A stretch of DNA of 27,768 nucleotides from contig CALBGI010000054.1 in the NCBI GenBank assembly GCA_937893675.1, positions 1 through 27,768 of the forward strand. Direction: 5' to 3'. Shown piece after piece: positions 16,057 to 23,263 of the stretch. Within the stretch, counting starts at the first letter, position 1. Every line of letters begins with the position of its first letter. Position numbers and translations under genes: made by a program. This DNA is from an uncultured Blautia sp. GTDB taxonomy: Bacteria; Bacillota; Clostridia; Lachnospirales; Lachnospiraceae. Below the pieces are notes generated by a model, which saw nothing but the letters and a program-made list of their open reading frames with translations, ran no database searches and had not been told where the DNA came from.

Positions 16057-16903
16057 GTTCCGCCCTCCTGTTCAGCAGAGAAAGGCTCAGGTTAATGATC
16101 AGAATAAAGACAAAAAGTACCACGGCTGTTGCGATCAGACTCTCTCTGTGAAGGCCGGACGCATAGCCCATCTCGGTTACAATGTTTGCGGTCATGGTAC
16201 GCACGCCTTTTAAAAGTCCCTCCGGCATACGGGGCTGATTGCCCGCCACCATGATCACCGCCATGGTTTCTCCGATGGCCCGTCCAATTCCCAGAACAAC
16301 ACCTGCCAGAAGACCGGACTTTGCCGCCGGAAGAATGACAAAGAAAATGCTCCGCTCTTTGGTCGCCCCCAATGCCAGCGAGCCTTCATAGTAGCTCTCC
16401 GGAACACTTCGGATCGCGGATTCGGTCACGCCGATAATGGTAGGCAGGATCATCATCCCCAGAAGCAGGGACGCCGCCAGCATACTGGTTCCCGTTCCTC
16501 CGAACACCTCACGGATCAGCGGCACCAGGAGGATCAGGCCGAAAAAGCCGTACACAATGGACGGAACACCCGCCATGAGCTCAATGCCGGATTTCAGCGG
16601 TCCGTAGATTTTTTTCGGGCAATAGCGCGCCATGAATACGGAGGTCAAAAGTGCAATGGGCACTCCGAACAGGATCGCGCCTCCTGTGACATAAATGCTT
16701 GCCACGATCATAGGGAAGATGCCGTAAATACCGTTGGAAGGTCTCCATATTTTTCCGAACAGGAATTTTAAGGGGCCGATCTCACCGATCGCCGGAAGTC
16801 CGTTTGCAAAAAGGAAGAAGCAGATAAGGAATACCGCCAGTACCGAAGTACAGGCGGCAATCATAAATATGAGCTTCATTCCTTTTTCTTTCATATGGCT
16901 CAT
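16046..16903 (-). CDS. pstC: Phosphate ABC transporter permease PstC
   Basis: This permease of about 285 residues pairs with PstA. It has an N-terminal helix, the segment GVPSIVYGFFGLI, and the EAA-type loop YYEGSLALGATKERSIFFVILP. ATG 16903 is preferred, with AAAGG 9 nt upstream; the frame is open to a TTG at 16927, directly after the pstS stop, with no separate ribosome site. It lies about 25 nt after pstS. Confidence 0.94.
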   Translation of the reverse strand: MSHMKEKGMKLIFMIAACTSVLAVFLICFFLFANGLPAIGEIGPLKFLFGKIWRPSNGIYGIFPMIVASIYVTGGAILFGVPIALLTSVFMARYCPKKIYGPLKSGIELMAGVPSIVYGFFGLILLVPLIREVFGGTGTSMLAASLLLGMMILPTIIGVTESAIRSVPESYYEGSLALGATKERSIFFVILPAAKSGLLAGVVLGIGRAIGETMAVIMVAGNQPRMPEGLLKGVRTMTANIVTEMGYASGLHRESLIATAVVLFVFILIINLSLSLLNRRAEHAD

Positions 16904-16927
16904 AGTGATTTTCCTTTCCTCAGACAA

Positions 16928-17788
16928 TTACTCTGCAAGCGCTTCCCACTCTGTGGTTTCGCCGGTGAAGATTGCCTTTACCTGCTCGCTTGTCATATCA
17001 TCCATTTCATTTTCGTTGTTTACGATAACCGCAATGCCGTCGATCGCGATCACCTGGCCAGTCACGCCTTTTTCCAGCTCTTCCTCTTTCAGTTCACGGG
17101 AAGCCATACCGATATCGCATACGCCGTCGATCGCGGAGGTAACGCCTGTGGTGGAATCGCTCTGCTGTACCTCTACAGTCACATCCGGGTTCAGCGCCTC
17201 ATATGCCTCTTTCAGTTTTTCCATAACCGGTGCTACGGAAGAAGAACCAGCAACCACGATGGTGCCCTCAGCCTTGCCTGCCTCATATGCCGGAGCCTCT
17301 GCATCCTCTTTGATATAGCCGCTGTCCTCAATCACCTGCTGTCCTTCTGCGCTCATGATGAAGTTGATAAAATCCTGTGCGCTCTCGCTCACTTCTTTGC
17401 CGGTTACGATGTTAAAGGGACGAGAAACCTTGTAGGTATCGTTTGCCACATTCTCAGCGCTTGCCTCAGCGCCGTCGATTTTCAGCGCCTTTACGGTATC
17501 GTTCAGAGAACCAAGGGAGATGTAACCGATCGCATTCTCATCGCCTGCTACCGTTGTCATCATAACAGAGGTGCTGTTGGTAATGCTTGCGTCCAGAGTT
17601 GTCATGTCCACCTTCTGTCCGTCAACCTCTTCCTGAATGCCGAACAGCTCAACAAACGCGCCTCTGGTTCCGGAACCGTCCTCACGGGATACTACATTGA
17701 TGGTTCCTTCTGCTGCACTTGCCACGGTTGTAAATGCGGTTGCTCCCATAACTGCTGTACATAAAATAGCTGCGATTTTTTTCTTCAT
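16928..17788 (-). CDS. pstS: Phosphate ABC transporter substrate-binding protein
   Basis: This 286-residue PstS binds inorganic phosphate outside the cell. The signal peptide ends at VASA|AEG. The two lobes are recognisable by VVSREDGSGTRGAF (first) and VVAGSSSVAPVMEKL (second), both phosphate-contact segments; the GSSSV block, often near the N-terminus in other PstS proteins, lies in the second half here. There is no lipobox (the only early Cys is in the hydrophobic core, ILC), so lipid anchoring is not predicted. The ATG follows TGAGGAGACAAAGTT. It leads the pst operon. Confidence 0.93.
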   Translation of the reverse strand: MKKKIAAILCTAVMGATAFTTVASAAEGTINVVSREDGSGTRGAFVELFGIQEEVDGQKVDMTTLDASITNSTSVMMTTVAGDENAIGYISLGSLNDTVKALKIDGAEASAENVANDTYKVSRPFNIVTGKEVSESAQDFINFIMSAEGQQVIEDSGYIKEDAEAPAYEAGKAEGTIVVAGSSSVAPVMEKLKEAYEALNPDVTVEVQQSDSTTGVTSAIDGVCDIGMASRELKEEELEKGVTGQVIAIDGIAVIVNNENEMDDMTSEQVKAIFTGETTEWEALAE

Positions 17789-17847
17789 AACTTTGTCTCC
17801 TCATTTTTTATATTTTCATTTTACTTGTTGCCTCATTGACAAGTGCT

Positions 17848-17903
17848 ATTATAGAAGAGGAAAGTTAAATGTAAAATCGCAGCCAGGTAAAATCTTTGTA
17901 AAA
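17848..17903 (-). promoter_or_regulatory. pstS promoter with Pho-box-like direct repeats
   Basis: On the minus strand TTTACA (17875-17870) and TATAAT (17853-17848) are 16 nt apart. TTTTAC occurs three times overlapping or upstream of the -35 (ending at 17871, 17887 and 17898 in plus coordinates), two of them 11 nt apart as expected for PhoP/PhoB boxes. An ACTTGT/ACAAGT inverted repeat (17823-17844) covers the likely start site. PhoP binding is inferred. Confidence 0.6.
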
Positions 17904-17912
17904 AGTATTTTC

Positions 17913-19007
17913 TTATTTATGAAAGGGCAGCAGCTCCGGCAGATGTCCTGCAAGACGTTTAATCAGATCGCCCAGCATCTCCCCGGTCTCCGGCTTCAGG
18001 GTATCGATCTGTTTCAGCATGAGCTTCAGATTCTTGATGCCTCCCTCCTGCAGCTGTGTCAGCGTTTCCGCTCCGGTGGCTTCCAGAACGGAAAAGAAAT
18101 CATTGATAAAGGCCTCTTTTTGTTCCGGTCCAAGCTCTGACAGCCAGCTGCTCATGGCATCGTCGAAAATTTTGGCCACAATGTTCAGCTCGCCGCAGCG
18201 GACAAAGGAGGGGCCCAAAACCTCCCAGGAAAGCCCGTCATGCTGCATCACACCTTTGTTAGAGCTTGCAATGATCGCCGGAGTCGCCGCATGCTCCAGG
18301 AGGGTTCCTATCATGGAACACTCCGGAATATATCTCCGGATTTTGGGAAGTACCTTTTTCAGTCCGGGACTTTCCAGGAAATCTTTTGTAAAACCAGGAC
18401 CGTCCAGATTATAAATCACCCGCAGTCTTTTTTGGACAGGCTCCTCGCAGCCGGCAGCTGCGTAAATGGCAAGATTTCCCCCCTTGGAATGTCCGCCCAG
18501 CCGCAGAATGCAGGCGTTTTTCCCGCCTACCCGGTTCAGATATGCCACGGATTCCTTCTCCGCCGGCACAACGCCGTTGCTCAGGAAAAAATCCTCCTTC
18601 CAGCCGACAATGCAGTCGTCGGTTCCGCGGTAGGCAATAAAAGAGGTTCCATCTCCCAGAATCAGCTCCACTGCGGAAAACTGCAGATTCTTTTTGTCGT
18701 CAATGAGATTGACATAATTCTGTACTTTTGTATCTGCAAAACGGCGGCACGCTGCCATCTCCTTCATCACAAAGGCCGCCATCCGGATAAAAGATTTGTC
18801 TTTTTCCAATTCTTCCTTCGTGTATCTCTTGAAAAATGTCCGGGACACCTCTGAAAGCGTCTGCGCCAGTTCGCCCTCCTGAGGCGCTATCCCATCCAGA
18901 TTCACATAAGAAACATAGCACAAAAGCAGACTGTCCACCTCGCAAAAGGGTGCATCCGCAAAGCTCAGATCTCCCCGCCACTTGAGATAATCCATCATGT
19001 TTGCCAT
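17913..19007 (-). CDS. Mbeg1-like (DUF2974) alpha/beta hydrolase
   Basis: This 364-residue cytoplasmic protein carries the nucleophile elbow GGHSKGGNLA (S174) and an upstream AYRGTDDCIVGWKEDF segment, the signature of DUF2974/Mbeg1-like predicted lipases. No signal peptide or membrane span is evident; the N-terminus MANMMDYLKWRGD is the usual start of the family. The C-terminal part after residue 270 is helical. It stands alone between the pst promoter and a Rieske oxidoreductase gene on the same strand. A lipase or esterase role is a family prediction; the substrate is unknown. Confidence 0.85.
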   Translation of the reverse strand: MANMMDYLKWRGDLSFADAPFCEVDSLLLCYVSYVNLDGIAPQEGELAQTLSEVSRTFFKRYTKEELEKDKSFIRMAAFVMKEMAACRRFADTKVQNYVNLIDDKKNLQFSAVELILGDGTSFIAYRGTDDCIVGWKEDFFLSNGVVPAEKESVAYLNRVGGKNACILRLGGHSKGGNLAIYAAAGCEEPVQKRLRVIYNLDGPGFTKDFLESPGLKKVLPKIRRYIPECSMIGTLLEHAATPAIIASSNKGVMQHDGLSWEVLGPSFVRCGELNIVAKIFDDAMSSWLSELGPEQKEAFINDFFSVLEATGAETLTQLQEGGIKNLKLMLKQIDTLKPETGEMLGDLIKRLAGHLPELLPFHK

Positions 19008-19028
19008 CTCATATCCTCCAAAATCTGT

Positions 19029-20450
19029 CTATTTTTTCTCTGGTAATTCTTCTGTTTCTCCAAGATTGTTCTGTGCCGGCCCCTCCAGAATCCTGCCCTC
19101 ACTGTCAAATCGCGAACCATGACAGGGGCAGTCCCAGGTCTTTTCGTCCGGATTCCAGGCAAGCCGACAGCCCAGATGCGGACAGCGGGGCGCCTTCGCC
19201 CCCTCCTGTGCCGTCTGCGGTTCCTGCGCTTCTTTCCCATGGGGACAGCCATCCCTTGCCGCCACAGCTCCCAGAACCAGTCCCTTCGCCGCCTGCACGG
19301 TATTCTGAAACAGCGCGGCCGCCGAAGCCGCAGGATAAAACCGCTGTGGTGAAAACACATCTGCCCATGGATTTTCCCCCTTCACGATCAAATCCGAAAG
19401 AATCATCGCCGCTGCCATGGAGCTCGACATTCCCCATTTCTGAAAGCCTGTCGCCACATACCAGTTGGGAGTGGCTCTGGAAAATCTTCCAATATAAGGA
19501 ACCTTGTCCATTGGCATGCAGTCCTGTGCGCTCCAGGCCAAAATCTCCCGGGACTGCGGCCAATAGCTTCTGGCCGCATCTCTCAGCCGCTGATATCTGC
19601 CGCCCTCGTTTTTCCCGGTACGGTGACCTTCTCCGCCGAGAAGCAGCATCTCTCCCTGCATGCGAAGAGAGAGCCTCGGGCCGTCCACGCCGTAATACAT
19701 GGCGTTTACTTTCCCGGCATGTTCAAGCGCCAGAACATAGCTCCGCTCCTGATGCATCCGCAGAAAATAGTACCCCGGAAAATTCTGGAAAGGATAGTGA
19801 CTGCAAAAAACAATGTGCTCGGCTGTCACCCTTCCCCCGGTGGTGTATACCTGGTTCTTTTCCACGTGCAAAACCCTGGTCTGCTCATAAATGACAAGCG
19901 GTTCCGCAACTGCTTTCAAAAACTTCAGGGGATGAAAGTGCGCCTGTCCCTGGAAGAAAAGCGCCTTCCCCGCCACGAAGGGCAGCTCCGCCGCCTCGCG
20001 GTAATCTGCTGCGAGCCCCAGCTTCTCTGCCGCCTCGTATTCCCTGGCAATGCTCTGCCAGTCCTCCACCGCGTACAGACAGGACGCACAGTCCACAAAA
20101 TCACATGGAATGTCCTGCTCCTTTGCCATACGGCGGTATTCTCTGATCGCAGCCTCATTCGCGTCTGCATACTGTTGGGCGCGTTCCATTCCAAAATGAT
20201 AGATCAGCGGTTCATAAATCAGCCCATGCTGGGAGGTGATCTTTGCCGTCGTTTTCCCCGTCTGGCCGCTCCCCACACGGTTTGCTTCCAAAACTACGGC
20301 GCGAACTCCGGCTGCCTTCAGAAAATGCGCTGTGAGAATCCCCGCCATTCCACCGCCGATCACCGCTGCGTCCGCATGAATATCTTCTGATAGTCTCTCC
20401 CTGTGTGCCAGGGAAATCTCCTGGTTCCAAATGGATTTTTGTTCTGTCAT
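19029..20450 (-). CDS. FAD-dependent oxidoreductase with C-terminal Rieske [2Fe-2S] domain (YhfW-like)
   Basis: This 473-residue fusion has an N-terminal DAO-type FAD domain with the dinucleotide loop IGGGMAG (31-37) and the segment VGSGQTGKTTAKITSQ, then a C-terminal Rieske domain. The cluster ligands are C423 and H425 (CPHLGC) and C441 and H444 (CPCHGS); C428 and C443 are placed for the bc1-type disulfide. The region before it (about 395-421) is a low-complexity linker with GCPHGKEAQE. It resembles Bacillus YhfW-type putative Rieske oxidoreductases, whose substrate is not established. The gene begins ATG 20450. Confidence 0.9.
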   Translation of the reverse strand: MTEQKSIWNQEISLAHRERLSEDIHADAAVIGGGMAGILTAHFLKAAGVRAVVLEANRVGSGQTGKTTAKITSQHGLIYEPLIYHFGMERAQQYADANEAAIREYRRMAKEQDIPCDFVDCASCLYAVEDWQSIAREYEAAEKLGLAADYREAAELPFVAGKALFFQGQAHFHPLKFLKAVAEPLVIYEQTRVLHVEKNQVYTTGGRVTAEHIVFCSHYPFQNFPGYYFLRMHQERSYVLALEHAGKVNAMYYGVDGPRLSLRMQGEMLLLGGEGHRTGKNEGGRYQRLRDAARSYWPQSREILAWSAQDCMPMDKVPYIGRFSRATPNWYVATGFQKWGMSSSMAAAMILSDLIVKGENPWADVFSPQRFYPAASAAALFQNTVQAAKGLVLGAVAARDGCPHGKEAQEPQTAQEGAKAPRCPHLGCRLAWNPDEKTWDCPCHGSRFDSEGRILEGPAQNNLGETEELPEKK

Positions 20451-20482
20451 ATCTTTCTGTCCGCTCCTGTCCTTTTCTTACA

Positions 20483-20507
20483 GGCGGTACAGCTTCCCTG
20501 TGCCGCC
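20483..20507. repeat. 10-bp hairpin downstream of the MATE gene
   Basis: GGCGGTACAG (20483-20492) pairs with CTGTGCCGCC (20498-20507), with one wobble pair and a 5-nt loop. No T-tract follows on either strand. It lies 35 nt beyond the MATE gene stop and before the Rieske gene start, so it may terminate weakly or stabilise the 3' end. Confidence 0.4.
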
Positions 20508-20541
20508 GTCTAAAGGATAGTCTTGGCAGAAAAATGGATAT

Positions 20542-21945
20542 TTATGCCACAGCCGGGCGCAGTTTTTTCAGCTCCCGCACGGCCAGAAAAAGAGCTGCTG
20601 CCGCTGCCGCACCGTCCGCGATCGGTCCCGCATACATCACGCCGTCAATCCCCATAAAAAACGGGAAGAGCAGGATCAGCGGAAGCAGGAAAAGAACCTG
20701 TCTTGTCAAAGACACCACAATACCCAGCTTTGCTTTTCCGATGGAGGTAAAAAATCCCGACGACATGGGCTGAATTCCGTTTATGAAGGTCATGAGCATA
20801 AAAATCCGAAAATATCGCTCTGCAAAATAAAAATACTCCTCGCTGCCGGAGCCGAAAATACTCACCAGCTGCCGCGGAAAAATCTGGAAGCACAGAGCAA
20901 ACACGATTCCCACCGCCAGGCAGATGCGAAAGGCCATTCTGTAGGTTTTTTGCACGCGCCCGAAGTTTTTTGCCCCGTAATTGAATCCCCAGATCGGCTG
21001 ACAGCCCTGGGAAATACCGATGCAGATTGCCATGAACACCATGTTTACTTTGGAGATCACGCCCACGCAGGCCAGGGGAATATCTGCGCCGTACATGGAA
21101 GATGCGCCGTAAAAACGCAGAGTATTGTTCATTGTCACCTGCACCGCCGCCATGGCAAGCTGATTGATGCAGGAGGCCATTCCAAGAGAAGCAATGGCTT
21201 TGAGGCACCGCAGATCCGGGCGCAGCATGCAGAGCTTCAGATCCATATGGCGAAATTTTGCAAAATACAAAAGAACCATGATTCCGGAAAGCACCTGACC
21301 GATAACGGTTGCCCAGGCAGCGCCCTGAATCCCCCATCCAAAACCGAAAATAAACAACGGGTCAAGAATGGTGTTTGTAACCGCGCCCAGAAGCATACAG
21401 GTCATGGAATATGCCGGACTTCTGTCCGCCCGGATGAGATGATTTCCCCCGGTCGTCAATACCAGAAATGGAATGCCCACCGCCGTAATTCCCAGATAGT
21501 CCCTGGCATAGGGCAGAACACTCTCCGTTACGCCGAATATGTGAAGAAGCGGCTCCAAAAATACCAAGGTAACCGCCGCAATGACAATCCCGCTGACACA
21601 CAGCATGGTAAAACCTGTCCCGGCAATCCGGCAGGCCGTTTTCGTCTCTCCGGCGCCGGATTTCAGGTTAAAATTAGACGCGCTTCCAATTCCAAGAAGC
21701 AGCGCGGTTGCCGTGCAGATGATCGTCACGGGAAACGCCACATTGGTTGCCGCATTTCCCAGCATTCCGACGCCCTGCCCAATAAAAATCTGGTCTACAA
21801 TGTTGTATAAAGAACTCACCAGCATACTGATGATGGCCGGTATGCCGAATTTCGCGATCAACTGCCCCACCGGCTTTTCTGCCAGCGGATTTTCCTGATT
21901 TTCTTTATTTTTCATGTCACTCACTTTATTTCCCGCCTCACTCAT
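20542..21945 (-). CDS. MATE-family multidrug/Na+ antiporter
   Basis: The 467-residue integral membrane protein has about 12 helices in two homologous halves. The N-terminal half shows IPAIISMLVSSLYNIVDQIFIGQ and the second half repeats a similar pattern around ASCINQLAMAAVQVTMNNTL. This is the layout of MATE exporters, which expel cationic drugs or metabolites using Na+ or H+. The ATG at 21945 follows GAGGTGACAAC. It is monocistronic and diverges from the microcompartment gene; substrate unknown. Confidence 0.92.
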   Translation of the reverse strand: MSEAGNKVSDMKNKENQENPLAEKPVGQLIAKFGIPAIISMLVSSLYNIVDQIFIGQGVGMLGNAATNVAFPVTIICTATALLLGIGSASNFNLKSGAGETKTACRIAGTGFTMLCVSGIVIAAVTLVFLEPLLHIFGVTESVLPYARDYLGITAVGIPFLVLTTGGNHLIRADRSPAYSMTCMLLGAVTNTILDPLFIFGFGWGIQGAAWATVIGQVLSGIMVLLYFAKFRHMDLKLCMLRPDLRCLKAIASLGMASCINQLAMAAVQVTMNNTLRFYGASSMYGADIPLACVGVISKVNMVFMAICIGISQGCQPIWGFNYGAKNFGRVQKTYRMAFRICLAVGIVFALCFQIFPRQLVSIFGSGSEEYFYFAERYFRIFMLMTFINGIQPMSSGFFTSIGKAKLGIVVSLTRQVLFLLPLILLFPFFMGIDGVMYAGPIADGAAAAAALFLAVRELKKLRPAVA

Positions 21946-22097
21946 GTTGTCACCTCGTGTTTGACGACACAGCCGTTGTTTTCTCTTTCTGTGCCGCGTA
22001 CTTTCCTCTATTTTAACGTATCCTTTTCATTCCCGCAACGCCTGACTTCAGAAAACACTTTTCAAACCTCTTCTGCCGTGTTAAACTAAATCTACAG

Positions 22098-22123
22098 AAG
22101 CTGGCACCAGCTTGGATTTTTTG
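22098..22123 (+). terminator. Terminator-like hairpin in the leader of the shell-protein gene
   Basis: AAGCTG (22098-22103) pairs with CAGCTT (22108-22113) and is followed by GGATTTTTT, about 20 nt before the shell gene start. No upstream gene on this strand needs terminating, so it could act as a leader attenuator. The short stem keeps confidence low. Confidence 0.4.
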
Positions 22124-22142
22124 CTTTCCGGAGGATTTTTTC

Positions 22143-22859
22143 ATGGATGTACACAGCATCAGCACACACTGTAGCCGCACAGAATTTGTCGGAACCGCGG
22201 TTCTCGATACCATCGGTCTGGTGATTTCCGGCATTGATGATACTTTGCTCGCCCAAATGAATATTGGAACCAGATACCGTTCTCTCGGCCTTCTCAGCTC
22301 CCGCACCGGCGCTGCCGGTCAGATTACGGCCGTTGACGATGCAGTGAAGGCTACCAACACAGAGGTCTTGTCCATTGACCTGCCCCGTGACACCAAAGGC
22401 TGGGGCGGCCACGGAAACTATATTGTCATTGGCGGCTATGATGTTTCTGACGTGCGCCACGCCGTCTCCCTGGCGCTCGAACTCACCAACAAATATGCCG
22501 GAGAGCTTTACATCAGCCAGGCAGGGCATCTGGAGTTCGCCTTTTCTGCCAGCGCAGGCCCGGCTCTTCAAAAAGCCTTCGGGGCAGTTCCAGGCGAAGC
22601 CTTCGGCTTTATGGCAGGCTCTCCCGCGGCGATCGGTCTTGTCATGGCAGACAATGCCGTCAAGGCTGCTTCCGTTCAGATCATCCGCTACATGACTCCC
22701 AGTATCGGAACCAGCCATTCCAACGAGGTGATCCTGGCCTTTTCCGGCGATGCCTCCGCAGTAAAGCAGGCTGTGCTGACCGGGCGGCAGGTAGGTCTTG
22801 AGCTTCTTATCAGTATGGGGAGTTATCCGGAGATTCCCGGGACGCCGTTTTTGGAATAA
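22143..22859 (+). CDS. Tandem bacterial microcompartment shell protein (PduB-type BMC-T)
   Basis: This 238-residue protein forms trimeric tiles in the shell of bacterial microcompartments. It contains two BMC domains. The first has FVGTAVLDTIGLVI and YRSLGLLSSRTGAAGQI; the second has AFGFMAGSPAAIGLVMAD and SNEVILAFSGDASAVKQAV. The joining block KATNTEVLSIDLPRDTKG is characteristic of PduB/EtuB-type shell proteins. The ATG follows CCGGAGGATTTTTTC. No diol dehydratase, aldehyde dehydrogenase or other shell gene lies nearby, so it must assemble with proteins encoded elsewhere or be a remnant. Confidence 0.92.
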   Translation: MDVHSISTHCSRTEFVGTAVLDTIGLVISGIDDTLLAQMNIGTRYRSLGLLSSRTGAAGQITAVDDAVKATNTEVLSIDLPRDTKGWGGHGNYIVIGGYDVSDVRHAVSLALELTNKYAGELYISQAGHLEFAFSASAGPALQKAFGAVPGEAFGFMAGSPAAIGLVMADNAVKAASVQIIRYMTPSIGTSHSNEVILAFSGDASAVKQAVLTGRQVGLELLISMGSYPEIPGTPFLE

Positions 22860-22880
22860 AATTTTACAAAGAATAGACGA

Positions 22881-22936
22881 AGAGGGCGCTGCAAGCCGCT
22901 GTAAATGCGCTGCAATGCCCTCTTATTGACTGTTTT
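22881..22936 (+). terminator. Terminator after the shell-protein gene
   Basis: AGAGGGC (22881-22887) pairs with GCCCTCT (22917-22923) around a loop holding two copies of GCGCTGCAA. TATTGACTGTTTT follows. It lies about 20 nt past the shell-gene stop. Confidence 0.5.
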
Positions 22937-22945
22937 AAAAATAAT

Positions 22946-23002
22946 AATGAAAATCATTTGCGAGGGGAGAGCTCAAAGTTGCGAAGGCCGCACTCCCCTC
23001 GC
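22946..23002 (-). terminator. Hairpin ending the minus-strand sigma/anti-sigma transcript
   Basis: GCGAGGGGAG (22960-22969) pairs perfectly with CTCCCCTCGC (22993-23002). On the minus strand the tail is AAATGATTTTCATTATTATTTTT, so the T-run is not immediately adjacent. It faces the shell-gene terminator, consistent with converging transcripts. Confidence 0.45.
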
Positions 23003-23021
23003 GCTCCCCTGTTGGCCGCCG

Positions 23022-23257
23022 CTAAAACCCAGGAACGTGTTCACAGGAAAGCACCTCGTACTCGCAGCCGGTTATCTGCTCCGGAACAGCGCACTTTCTC
23101 ACCAGTTCCAGGGGATGCTGTTCCGTGTTTCGGTATTCACGAAGCTTCTGTGGGTTATTGATATTCTGCACCTCCAAAGCACCTTTTTCTCCATGTCATC
23201 TCTCAGAATCATACTTTCAAAATTCAGCGGGTTTTCCTCTGAAGGCACGACTACCAT
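23022..23257 (-). other. Possible small open frame(s) with a frame break downstream of the anti-sigma gene
   Basis: The 404-nt gap 22860-23263 has no recognised gene. On the minus strand a 52-codon frame (ATG 23257 to stop 23099) and a 49-codon frame (GTG 23171 to stop 23022, with AAGGTG 8 nt upstream) overlap. Near an A-run at about 23188 a one-base shift would join the first part (MVVVPSEENPLNFESMILRD) to the second (NNPQKLREYRNTEQHPLELV) into one 70-80 residue product. I recognise no family. It may be a frameshifted small gene, or chance. Confidence 0.25.
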
Positions 23258-23263
23258 CCTCTA

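Noticed and set aside
16895..17764. Plus-strand frame of about 290 codons opposite pstS
   Set aside because: Antisense shadow of pstS; no motif, and the pst operon order explains the region fully.
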